Shown here in pieces: positions 35,461 through 43,472 of a DNA stretch of 64,000 nucleotides. The position numbers and the translations under genes were made by a program. Numbering within the stretch: position 1 is the stretch's first letter; the number at the start of each line of letters is the position of its first letter. Source of the stretch: Microbacterium sp. MPKO10 (lineage in GTDB: Bacteria; Actinomycetota; Actinomycetes; Actinomycetales; Microbacteriaceae); contig NZ_JAPCHX010000003.1 in assembly GCF_026107415.2 (NCBI RefSeq), positions 1 to 64,000 on the forward strand, written 5' to 3'. The notes beneath the pieces are model-generated. The model worked only from the letters and a program-made list of their open reading frames with translations. It was not told the DNA's origin and searched no databases.

Positions 35461-36231
35461 TCAGCGCTCCACCATCTCGAATTCCGAGGGGACAAGCATG
35501 AGCGGTGCGGGCGTGAAGGCGCTCCGCGAGCCGCGGACGACCTCTCGCCCGGCGATGTGGTTACCCACTCCGCCGATGACGGCCCCAACGCCGAAAGGCA
35601 CGACCTTGCCGATCATCGTGGTTCCCTTCGTCGTCGCGAATCTCTTGAGGAATCGTTTGGTGAGCTCATCGGCGACGGGGCGAACGGCTGACTGTGGCAG
35701 ATTCGACGTGATCAACTCACCCCAGAACGCCGAGCGTGGCCTGGCCGTTTTGAGGATCTCCCCGGAAAATTGTCGCAGAAGATCCTTGCCTGCACCGCCG
35801 AGCATCATGGTGACGACAAGGGCACGCGCACGATCGGGATCGGTGACCGGCAGCCCGTGAACCTCGGCAACCGATTGCGCGAAGAGAGCCGAAGATTCGA
35901 GAAACCCCACAGTTTCCGCGCCCGCTATCGCCAGTGCGGCACCGGTCCCGACAGCGGGAATCGCCGCAGTCGTGCCGACAGCGGCTCCGCCAGCTGTCAC
36001 GGCCGTCAGATAGCGCCGCTCCAGCACTCGGAGCAGCTGGATCCCCGTCAGCGTCGGGTTTCGTCGGCGGATCCCACGCAGGTGAGCAACGACGACCGGA
36101 CGCTGCACTGAAAGCACCTTGTCGAGCGCAGATGCCCATGCGGGGAGCGCAGACAACGTCTCGTTCTCCTGACCCGAAATCGTCGCGGGTGAGACGATCT
36201 CGGGCATCGGCAGTGGTTTGCGTGTCGCCAT
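35461..36231 (-). CDS. Conserved hypothetical protein with EcsC-like C-terminus
   Basis: The 256-residue protein has a Gly/Ala-rich hydrophobic stretch at about residues 76-110 and a C-terminal segment (IGKVVPFGVGAVIGGVGN) similar to EcsC-type proteins. I cannot give a function. It starts at ATG 36231 after a strong CCAGGAGG. It converges on the TagF-like gene, and lies downstream of the exporter ATPase on the same strand with a 59-bp gap, so it may be the last gene of that operon. Confidence 0.75.
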   Translation of the reverse strand: MATRKPLPMPEIVSPATISGQENETLSALPAWASALDKVLSVQRPVVVAHLRGIRRRNPTLTGIQLLRVLERRYLTAVTAGGAAVGTTAAIPAVGTGAALAIAGAETVGFLESSALFAQSVAEVHGLPVTDPDRARALVVTMMLGGAGKDLLRQFSGEILKTARPRSAFWGELITSNLPQSAVRPVADELTKRFLKRFATTKGTTMIGKVVPFGVGAVIGGVGNHIAGREVVRGSRSAFTPAPLMLVPSEFEMVER

Positions 36232-36290
36232 GTCGCCTCCTGGATGTGTTGTCGACAGTGTTTCGCGTCGATCTGGGTGCGACCTGCGAA

Positions 36291-37028
36291 TCAGCTGTTG
36301 TGATCGGCGTTGTATTTGTCGAGAACGTCATCGATCGTCGAATCGAGAACGAGGGAGCCCTTATCCAGGTACAGCCCACGTGTGCAGAAGCGCCGCAGGT
36401 CACGCTCGTTGTGCGAGACAAAGAACAGTGTCCGTCCACCCGCGAGCATTTCGTCAATGCGCCTGTAGCACTTCTCTCGGAATGCTTTGTCACCGACGGC
36501 GAGAACCTCGTCCACCAGCATGATCGGTTCATCAAGCTGCGCGATGACGGCGAACGCGATGCGCACTTTCATCCCGCTGGACAGATGCTTGTACGGGGTG
36601 TCGACGAAATCAGGGATCTCGGCGAAGTCGATGATCTCGTCGAACCGGGCCTCAATCTCGTGTCGGCTCATGCCGTGCAGGCCGGCGGTGAGGTAGACGT
36701 TGTCACGAACGGTCAGATCGTTGACAAAACCACCCGTGATCTCAATGAGCGGGGCGACGCCTTCCGAGACTGTCACCGAACCCTCGTCGGGCAGGAGGAC
36801 GCCAGCGACGAGCTTGAGGAGCGTGGACTTGCCTTGACCGTTCCGGCCGACCACGCCGATCGCGTCTCCACGCTTCACCTCGAACGAGACGTCCCGCAGC
36901 GCCCAGAATTCCCCGGGGCGTGACCGACGCTGTTTGCCGGCGAAGAGGTCCTTGAAATTGCGGCGCCCTCGTCGATTTCGACGAAACCGCACGCCAAGGC
37001 TGTCGACCGAGATCACGGATGCTGTCAT
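36291..37028 (-). CDS. Polysaccharide/teichoic-acid ABC exporter ATPase (TagH/RfbE-like)
   Basis: The 245-residue ATPase powers export of a finished wall or surface polymer. It has Walker A GRNGQGKST near residue 61, signature LSSGMKVR near 149, Walker B IMLVDEVL near 168 and the switch His in FVSHNE. The ITGGFVNDLTVRDNV segment is typical of TagH/RfbE/Wzt ATPases. ATG 37028 follows AAGGAGCTGTG and overlaps the permease stop, so the two subunits are coupled. The open frame to 37394 is an artefact of the permease gene. Confidence 0.93.
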   Translation of the reverse strand: MTASVISVDSLGVRFRRNRRGRRNFKDLFAGKQRRSRPGEFWALRDVSFEVKRGDAIGVVGRNGQGKSTLLKLVAGVLLPDEGSVTVSEGVAPLIEITGGFVNDLTVRDNVYLTAGLHGMSRHEIEARFDEIIDFAEIPDFVDTPYKHLSSGMKVRIAFAVIAQLDEPIMLVDEVLAVGDKAFREKCYRRIDEMLAGGRTLFFVSHNERDLRRFCTRGLYLDKGSLVLDSTIDDVLDKYNADHNS

Positions 37029-37831
37029 CACAGCTCCTTCAGAACGCTGCGTTCGGAGCGGCGGAAGAGAGCCGCGCCGAGGGCAAGGAGGACGAGGGAG
37101 ACCAGCGCTGAAGTTCCGACGGCGAACCAATTCAGCTGATCGGGGAAGAAGGCTGACCGATAGATTCCCATGATGCCCGCCAGCGGGTTGAACGAGGCGA
37201 GTGGCTGAATGCTGTCGGGCAGGTCTGAGAGCCCATAGATGATGGGTGACGCGTAGAACATGAATCGCAGAATGAGTTTTGTTGCGCGCTCCAGGTCGCG
37301 AAAGAACACCACGGCGGGCGCGATGATCAGCCCGAGCGCCATGACGAGAATTGCCTGCAACAGGATGCCGAGGGGGAAGAGAAGCGCGTACCACGAGAGC
37401 GGGGCGTTGTAGATGAGGGCGAAGATTGCGAGAACGGGGATCGCCGCGATGAATTCGATGCCCTTGGAGAGAACGAGCCTGTTGACCCAGATGCTGCGCG
37501 GAATGGATGTTGAGCGTACAAGCTTCGCGTCTTTGAGGAACGCCCGCGTGCTGTCAGAGACGGTGCCCGTGAACCACATCCACGGCAGTAGCCCTGCTAG
37601 AAGAAAGACGATGTAGGGCTGCTCGCCGACGCGGTCGCCCCTGTCGAAGACGACGGTGAACACGAACCAGTAGATCCCAGCCATGACGAGCGGGTCAATA
37701 ATCGACCAGACATAGCCGAGGGCGCTTGTCGAGTAGCGCACCCGAAGGTCACGCTTCGTCAGCAGCCATAACGCACTGCGGTAACGGGCTGCCCCCGTTC
37801 GTTTACGGCCGGGACTTGCTGCTGATGTCAC
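37028..37831 (-). CDS. Polysaccharide/teichoic-acid ABC exporter permease (TagG-like)
   Basis: The protein has about 267 residues and six hydrophobic segments of the ABC2 type. TKRDLRVRYSTSALGYVWSI near the N-terminus is the characteristic coupling region of TagG/Wzm permeases. I prefer GTG 37831, which has TTGGAG upstream. ATG 37843 is also in frame but abuts the upstream terminator. Together with the ATPase it forms the exporter for the polymer made by the convergent glycosyltransferase operon. Confidence 0.9.
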   Translation of the reverse strand: MTSAASPGRKRTGAARYRSALWLLTKRDLRVRYSTSALGYVWSIIDPLVMAGIYWFVFTVVFDRGDRVGEQPYIVFLLAGLLPWMWFTGTVSDSTRAFLKDAKLVRSTSIPRSIWVNRLVLSKGIEFIAAIPVLAIFALIYNAPLSWYALLFPLGILLQAILVMALGLIIAPAVVFFRDLERATKLILRFMFYASPIIYGLSDLPDSIQPLASFNPLAGIMGIYRSAFFPDQLNWFAVGTSALVSLVLLALGAALFRRSERSVLKEL

Positions 37832-37849
37832 AGGCTCCAACATAATGCC

Positions 37850-37887
37850 AAAAAGATGCCGACACGTGCATCACACGTGCCGGCATC
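37850..37887 (-). terminator. Terminator of the nucleotidyltransferase gene
   Basis: On the minus strand, arms of 14 bases with one mismatch (37855-37868 and 37874-37887) are followed by TTTTT. It sits 12 bases after the nucleotidyltransferase stop and only about 20 bases before the exporter permease start. The exporter is therefore probably expressed by read-through, or from a promoter inside the hairpin. Confidence 0.8.
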
Positions 37888-37899
37888 GAAAGCGGAACC

Positions 37900-38595
37900 T
37901 CAGACGAAGAGATTTGCCTGCTCAAGATCTTCGGCAAAATCGACCTCAACAGCGTACAGATCCGAGATGTCCATCGGCTCGACGAGGACGCTGTCGTTCG
38001 CGATGGCAAGCTCAAGACCCCGCTCGAAGTAGTCCTGGTCATCCACGCGCTGCAGCTGCCTGATGAACTTCACCTTGTCTGCGCGCGAGATGTAGTTGAT
38101 CCCGACTGCCTCGCCCAGAGCTCCGTTCTTGATCGTCTTCGAGAGCTCCTTGATGTAGCCTTCGGCGCTTGTCGTGTACTTGACCTCTTCGTCAGAGACC
38201 CTCGACGTGTTGACCGTCACGAATGACTGGTCGCGGGCCACGAGTTCGGAGGCGCGCTCGAGAATCGATGGGTCGAAGACCACATCGCCGTTCATCCACA
38301 GGACGCCACCCGCGGAGGACGCCTTGAGCGCGCGAAGGAGGCTCTTTGACGTGTTCGTCTGGTCGTACTGCTCGTTGTAGACGAAGTTCGCGTCTGGGAA
38401 AGCCTCGATGATGTGCTCAAGCTTGTACCCGACAACGATCGATACCTTGACGTTCTTGCCGAAGGCGTGGTGGATGTTGTCGAACTGCTGCTGCATGATG
38501 GTCCGACCATCGTTCAGCTCAGTCAGTGGTTTGGGGAGAGAGCGCCCGAGCCGGCTGCCCATCCCCGCAGCTAGAATGACGACCTGTGTGGTCAT
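37900..38595 (-). CDS. Sugar-phosphate/choline-type nucleotidyltransferase
   Basis: The 231-residue protein is a GT-A-like nucleotidyltransferase. The N-terminal LAAGMGSRLG is the nucleotide-binding loop, LPKPLTEL the activation segment, and MNGDVVFD near residue 95 supplies the metal-binding Asp. It should activate a phosphorylated sugar or alcohol with NTP. LicC-like CTP:phosphocholine and CTP:glycerol-phosphate-like enzymes are options that would feed the nearby CDP-alcohol transferase or TagF. A GAGGAGCC Shine-Dalgarno precedes the ATG. Confidence 0.88.
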   Translation of the reverse strand: MTTQVVILAAGMGSRLGRSLPKPLTELNDGRTIMQQQFDNIHHAFGKNVKVSIVVGYKLEHIIEAFPDANFVYNEQYDQTNTSKSLLRALKASSAGGVLWMNGDVVFDPSILERASELVARDQSFVTVNTSRVSDEEVKYTTSAEGYIKELSKTIKNGALGEAVGINYISRADKVKFIRQLQRVDDQDYFERGLELAIANDSVLVEPMDISDLYAVEVDFAEDLEQANLFV

Positions 38596-38854
38596 GGTGG
38601 CTCCTCACGTTGCGATATGAGCCGAACTGCCGCGGGAATTTCCCCGGCCGTTACGTTCTCTTGGCTCATCGGTAAATGCTGTGACACCCCTTTATGCCAG
38701 TTTTCACGTTAGCGGACGACCCTGGCGAAAAAATCGAGGTGGTGTGCTTGTTGCGGATTCGTAACAACACACTCGGTGTTCTCTCAGGCAGTAATCCATC
38801 GAAATAGTCCTCTCGGATGAGGTGCTTGTCAGGTCGACTTGGTAGATTTCATGG
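38596..38854. promoter_or_regulatory. Divergent promoter region with inverted repeats
   Basis: This 259-bp AT-richer interval separates the nucleotidyltransferase and the ABC ATPase gene. It contains TTGTTGCG-GATT-CGTAACAA (38748-38767), a near-perfect operator-like inverted repeat. A long-range pair ATGAGCC/GGCTCAT (about 38616 and 38664) encloses a GC-rich hairpin in the nucleotidyltransferase leader. TAGATT at 38843-38848 ends six bases before the GTG at 38855 and is its likely -10 element. I see no gene. Confidence 0.5.
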
Positions 38855-41596
38855 GTGACTTCTGCGCCTTCGCCATTGCCCGATGAGACGCCGTCCGCGA
38901 ATTCTGCAGAGAAGAATGCAGAGTCCGATGAGACGGCGTCCTTGACCGCGTCGCAGGACAACGAGGAGACGGACCAGGACGCCACGCGTTCGGAGAGGAA
39001 CCTCGACGATCACGGTGAGAGTTCCACGGGCGCTACCAGCAGCCGGTCGACGGTCGCCGAAGCTCCGGTGAAGCGAGCTCCTGTCTCGGGCACGTCGTCC
39101 TCCGGGGGCGCCGCAGCTCCGCGTGGGGCGAAGAAATCGCCTCACTCCGGTGGGCGGAAAGCCTCACCGAGTTCGACCCGACCGACGACGAGCACATCGT
39201 CCACGTCGGCATCTCAGAAGACGTCGGCGAAGAGGCCCTCCGCACCGTCGAAGGTGACAGGCGACGGGGCATCGAATCCCGAAACGAGCTCGACTGCATC
39301 GGCGGGCACCTCTTCTGAGCGTGACGCGGGCGCGAGTATTTCGGGCGCAAAGTCCGGCGTGAAGAAGGCTGCCTCGGCACAGGGGGCTGTAGCGAAGAGC
39401 AGCGCGACGAAGGGTGCAGCGCCGAAGGGCAGTGCGGCGAAGAGCACCGCAGCGAAGAGTACCGCGACGAAGGGTGCAGCGCCGAAGAGCCCCGCAGCAA
39501 AGAGCACGGCGACGAAGGGCAGCGCGACGAACGGCGCAGCACCGAAGGGCAGCGCGGCGAAGAGTACCGCGACGAAGAGTGCCGCGGCAAAGAACACGGC
39601 GACGAAGAGTGCCGCGGCAAAGAACACGGCGACGAAGAGTGCCGCGGCAAAGAACACGGCGACGAAGAGTGCCGCGGCAAAGAGCACGACGGCGAAAAGC
39701 ACGACGAGCAAGAGCACAACCAGCAAGGGCACGGCGCGCAAGAGCACGACAGCCAAAGGCGCTGCGGGAAAGAAAGCGGAGACTCCGAGTTCCGCTCAAA
39801 CGTCGGTAGCACCGAAGGCAACGAAGACGAAGGCCCCGACATCTGCGGCCCCGGCGAAGACGACGGCATCAAAGAAGACAACGCCGAAGAAGGCAACACC
39901 CGCGACAGCGAAGACCACGAAGCCTGCGGCTTCAACGCAAACCTCAGCATCCTTAGATGACGAGTCGTCAGCGAATGCGCCAACAAACGCGGCCCAGACG
40001 TCGGCGCCGAAACAGGACAGCCACGCAGGCACACCCGAGACGAAACCCACCACGGCACAACGGACAGCGGCATCAGCCACAGAAACGGCGGCCGAACCCG
40101 ACAAGCAGCAGGCCACCGATTCCTCGGCAGCGGCGAACACCGCCACAACAGCTGAGACAGCGGCTGCCGCTGCGGCATCCCCCAACGAAACTCGCGAGGA
40201 TTCGGAGGAGCCGGTCGCTGCGCGCGACACGCTGGGTTCGCCGGATGACATCACCGCAGATTTTCCAGCGGCTGACGCACCACAACCGAGCGGCACAGAT
40301 AACGCGGGAACTCCCGATACGCCAGAAGACCAGGCCAATGCCCGTCAGAAGCCCACAGGTTCCCCCACGAGAACATCGGATTCGCAGGCAGCCTCTGATC
40401 AGAAGTCCGCTGCGGTTCCGCACCTTGCGGCATCCTCGGTTGTTGCTGACGCTGCGCGTGCCGCTGCACAGCGCTCTGCGGCCGAACAGGTGAAAGCACC
40501 TCGCGAAGTGACGGATCCCGACGATGACTCGACGCCGATGGTTGTCGACGGCGATTTCCCAGACGGTGATTCCGCCGAACTCACCAGTTCACATGGCGTT
40601 GACACGAACGATGAGCCGAACCCAGTGAAGACGTGGCTCCGTGCCACATGGTCGCGAACACGACAGGGCATCGCCAGCCAGCGTGAGAAGCTCGCCGTCC
40701 GGGCAGCGGAACGGGCCAGCGCACGCGACGCGGCGAAGGAAGCACGCGCAACGGAAGCTGCGGAGAAGCGCGCGCGTGCCGAGGAAGAGGCTCGGCAGGG
40801 CCCGACTCCTTCTGACACGAACGCGCCATCAGAGGCACAGGGGGCCGTCACTCTGAGCGGGGTGAGCAAGAGCTTCGGAGACACCGTTGCTGTGGCATCC
40901 GTCGATCTCGACATCCCCTCGGGATCTTTCTATGGAATCGTCGGGCCCAACGGGGCAGGAAAGACCACAACTCTGTCGATGATCACAGGCCTTCTCCGTC
41001 CTGACTCCGGCACTATTACGGTGGGCGGGACAAACGTGTGGGATGACCCGGCGACGTCGAAGCGCATGATGGGAACGCTGCCCGACCGGATGCGACTGTT
41101 CGACCGGCTGACCGGTGCGCAGCTCCTCTATTATTCGGGAGTGCTTCGCGGCCTCGACAACGTGACAGTTCGTGCCCGTGTGAAGAGCCTGACGCGCGCA
41201 TTCGGGCTCGAGGATGCTGTCGGGCGATTGGTCTCCGATTACTCCGCGGGCATGTCGAAGAAGATCGCTCTTGCCTGCGCCCTGATCCACTCACCGCGCG
41301 TTCTCGTGCTCGACGAGCCGTTTGAATCCGTCGACCCGGTTTCGGCGGCGAGCATCACGGAGATTCTGCAGAAGTACGTCGAGAATGGCGGAACCGTCAT
41401 CCTCTCGAGCCACGGCATGGATTTCATCGAGCGCGTCTGCGACAACGTGGCGATCATCGTTGGCGGTGAGCTGCTGGCACAAGGCACGATCGACGACGTC
41501 CGCGATGGCGGCACCCTGGAAGAGCGCTTCATCTCACTTGTCGGTGGACGCAAGGCGACGGAGGACCTTGAATGGTTGCACAGCTTCTCCGACTGA
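38855..41596 (+). CDS. ABC exporter ATPase with very long histone-H1-like N-terminal extension
   Basis: The 913-residue protein has its ABC ATPase only in residues 660-913: Walker A GPNGAGKTTT near 697, signature YSAGMSKK, Walker B VLVLDEPFE. The preceding 650 residues are low-complexity Ala/Lys/Ser/Thr. At about residues 182-308 a Lys recurs every four or five positions (KSAAAKNTAT units), as in histone H1 or mycobacterial HupB tails. An acidic Ala/Thr/Glu stretch and then a charged Arg/Glu/Ala helix (about 600-650) follow. It is one uninterrupted frame from GTG 38855. The Lys-rich part could bind nucleic acid or acidic wall polymers; this is inference. Confidence 0.85.
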   Translation: MTSAPSPLPDETPSANSAEKNAESDETASLTASQDNEETDQDATRSERNLDDHGESSTGATSSRSTVAEAPVKRAPVSGTSSSGGAAAPRGAKKSPHSGGRKASPSSTRPTTSTSSTSASQKTSAKRPSAPSKVTGDGASNPETSSTASAGTSSERDAGASISGAKSGVKKAASAQGAVAKSSATKGAAPKGSAAKSTAAKSTATKGAAPKSPAAKSTATKGSATNGAAPKGSAAKSTATKSAAAKNTATKSAAAKNTATKSAAAKNTATKSAAAKSTTAKSTTSKSTTSKGTARKSTTAKGAAGKKAETPSSAQTSVAPKATKTKAPTSAAPAKTTASKKTTPKKATPATAKTTKPAASTQTSASLDDESSANAPTNAAQTSAPKQDSHAGTPETKPTTAQRTAASATETAAEPDKQQATDSSAAANTATTAETAAAAAASPNETREDSEEPVAARDTLGSPDDITADFPAADAPQPSGTDNAGTPDTPEDQANARQKPTGSPTRTSDSQAASDQKSAAVPHLAASSVVADAARAAAQRSAAEQVKAPREVTDPDDDSTPMVVDGDFPDGDSAELTSSHGVDTNDEPNPVKTWLRATWSRTRQGIASQREKLAVRAAERASARDAAKEARATEAAEKRARAEEEARQGPTPSDTNAPSEAQGAVTLSGVSKSFGDTVAVASVDLDIPSGSFYGIVGPNGAGKTTTLSMITGLLRPDSGTITVGGTNVWDDPATSKRMMGTLPDRMRLFDRLTGAQLLYYSGVLRGLDNVTVRARVKSLTRAFGLEDAVGRLVSDYSAGMSKKIALACALIHSPRVLVLDEPFESVDPVSAASITEILQKYVENGGTVILSSHGMDFIERVCDNVAIIVGGELLAQGTIDDVRDGGTLEERFISLVGGRKATEDLEWLHSFSD
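39571..39688 (+). repeat. 30-bp in-frame tandem repeat, three exact copies plus a partial
   Basis: Three identical 30-base units occupy 39571-39660, and a fourth continues to about 39688 with changes near its end. Each encodes ten residues, TKSAAAKNTA. Looser 15-base copies extend over about 39400-39740. Such repeats allow copy-number change without frameshift. Confidence 0.95.
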
Positions 41597-43146
41597 GGCT
41601 GGAGCTCGCGTTCGGACCGCTTCGAGCACGCCCGGGGCGCATCATCGGCTGGGTGCTGCTCGTCGCCGTCGTCGCAGCCGCGACATGGGCGCTCGCGAAC
41701 GGTCTCGTCGGGTTGACGACGGCCGGCGCGGCGAATGTTCGAGATCTTCTCGTCGTCACCGGGTCGTTCGTGGTTCTCGGGTTTCTTCTCGTGCCGTCGA
41801 TGCTCGGCGTGACGGATCCCATGGATCCGCGGACGTTCGCCCCTTATGGCATCCGCAGCGCGGTGCTCGCACCGGGGACGCTGCTTGCCAGCCTGTTGAG
41901 CCTGCCCAGCTTGGTTGTGGTCGTGCTCTGCGCAACGACAGTCGTGACGTGGAGTCGATCGCCGTTCGCCACCGTGATCGCCGTCATCAGTGCTGTCCTC
42001 GCCATCGCAACCTGCGTTGTGGCCGGGCGTATTGCCGAGCACATCGCAAGTGGAGCTCTGGTGACCCGCAAATCGCGCGAACTGCGCGTCGTCTTCCTGC
42101 TGCTGACGCTCGTTCTCATCGCGCCCGCGATCATCTTCGCCCTCGGCATCGACTGGAGTGCCGGCTCGGGAATGAGCGAGTTCAGCCGCGCCGCCGAGGT
42201 CGTCAGCTGGACACCCTTCGGCGCGGTGTGGGCTGCCCCCGGCGCGGCAGCGCTCGGCCACACGGCCGCGGCGTGGGGAAAGCTCGCCGTCGCTGCGGGG
42301 ACCGTCGCCGTGCTGTATCTCCTCTGGTGGGCGCTCGTCGCACGAGCATTGCGCACACCTCCGCGTGTGATCCCCGAAGGCGGCTTCGGCAGTCTCGGAT
42401 GGTTCGATGTCATGCCGGCGAAAGCAACGAGCGCGATCGCTGCGCGCAGCCTAAGCTATTGGGGGCGGGACGCGCGCTATATCGTGTCCATTCTGATCAT
42501 CCCGATCTTGCCTTTCCTGCTCATACCGCCCCTGCTCATCGCCGGTGTTCCCGCGGAGCCGCTCGCGCTCCTGCCGTTGCCGTTCATGTCGCTCTTTCTC
42601 GGATGGTCCCTGCACAACGACCTTGCGTTCGATGCGAGCGCCGTTTGGCTGCATGTGGCGTCGGGCGTGAGAGGATACGCCGACCGGCTCGGGCGCACCG
42701 GCCCCACACTGCTCATCGGCGTGCCCATTGTCGTAATCGGCTCGATGATCTCTATCGCCTTCTACGGCGACTGGTCAGTTCTACCCAGCATGTTCGGTGT
42801 GTCAGCCTGCCTCCTCCTCTGCGGGCTGGGCGTGTCGAGTTACGTGTCGACAGTGTTCCCGTACCCGGCCGCAGCGCCAGGAGACAGCGCGTTTCAGCAG
42901 CCACAGTTCAGCGGATCGCGCGGCGGCGTCAGCCAGACACTTGGCCTGGCCATCCCCGTGATCCTGGCAGTCCCAACGCTCTATTTCGCGTGGCAGGGGC
43001 TCAACGGCGTCGAGGGTGCAACCATGCTGTCGCTCCTTGTCGGCCTCGGCAGCGGGGTTCTCGTCTTCGCCCTCGGCATCTGGCTCGGTGGTCGCGCTTT
43101 CGACCGCCGCGGCCCGGAGATCATCGAGTTCGTTACCTCCCACTGA
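41572..43146 (+). CDS. ABC exporter membrane subunit
   Basis: The 524-residue protein has about twelve hydrophobic segments and no soluble domain. It overlaps the 3' end of the ATPase gene by 25 bp and starts at ATG 41572 after ACGGAGGACC, so the two are coupled. The family resembles large bacterial ABC-2-like permeases of unknown substrate. I cannot say what is exported. Confidence 0.88.
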   Translation: MVAQLLRLRLELAFGPLRARPGRIIGWVLLVAVVAAATWALANGLVGLTTAGAANVRDLLVVTGSFVVLGFLLVPSMLGVTDPMDPRTFAPYGIRSAVLAPGTLLASLLSLPSLVVVVLCATTVVTWSRSPFATVIAVISAVLAIATCVVAGRIAEHIASGALVTRKSRELRVVFLLLTLVLIAPAIIFALGIDWSAGSGMSEFSRAAEVVSWTPFGAVWAAPGAAALGHTAAAWGKLAVAAGTVAVLYLLWWALVARALRTPPRVIPEGGFGSLGWFDVMPAKATSAIAARSLSYWGRDARYIVSILIIPILPFLLIPPLLIAGVPAEPLALLPLPFMSLFLGWSLHNDLAFDASAVWLHVASGVRGYADRLGRTGPTLLIGVPIVVIGSMISIAFYGDWSVLPSMFGVSACLLLCGLGVSSYVSTVFPYPAAAPGDSAFQQPQFSGSRGGVSQTLGLAIPVILAVPTLYFAWQGLNGVEGATMLSLLVGLGSGVLVFALGIWLGGRAFDRRGPEIIEFVTSH

Positions 43147-43177
43147 CCGATCCACTCGAACGGTCTAGAATGTGACT

Positions 43178-43459
43178 ATGAACGTTCAGGTGCGCACAGA
43201 GGACCCTCTGTCGACGGGAGGCTCGACCTCCGTGCTCGACCGTGAGCTCGAAGAGCTCATCGAGAAAGAGACGATCGATCCCGGCGACCACGAGCGGTTC
43301 TCACACTATGTGAAGAAAGATAAGATCCTCGAGTCCGCGATGACGGGCAAGCCCGTGCGGGCACTCTGCGGGAAGAAGTGGACTCCCGGTCGTGACCCCG
43401 AGAAGTTCCCGGTCTGCCCGGAGTGCAAGAAGGTATACGAGCGGCTCCGCGACAAGTAG
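43178..43459 (+). CDS. DUF3039 family zinc-ribbon protein
   Basis: The 93-residue protein matches DUF3039, a small actinobacterial family of unknown function. The C-terminal half has ALCGKKW and PVCPECKK, cysteines that could bind one zinc. TAGAAT (43166-43171) ends six bases before the ATG at 43178, so the transcript is probably leaderless. A GTG at 43172 is in frame but would begin within the expected promoter spacing. The gene converges on pncB with 13 bp between stops. Confidence 0.88.
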   Translation: MNVQVRTEDPLSTGGSTSVLDRELEELIEKETIDPGDHERFSHYVKKDKILESAMTGKPVRALCGKKWTPGRDPEKFPVCPECKKVYERLRDK

Positions 43460-43472
43460 CGACGGAGAATCG

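Noticed and set aside
39571-39688. CRISPR array
   Set aside because: The 30-bp units are contiguous without spacers and keep the protein frame, so this is a coding tandem repeat.
39214-39756. Hydrophobic Val/Ala/Phe-rich frame antisense to the Lys-rich repeat
   Set aside because: It is the complement of a low-complexity Lys/Ala coding repeat. The apparent membrane-like composition comes from that repeat.
41322-43175. 617-residue Arg-rich frame over the ABC permease gene
   Set aside because: It is the +1 shadow of the permease, with no domains and an extreme Arg content typical of out-of-frame high-GC translation.
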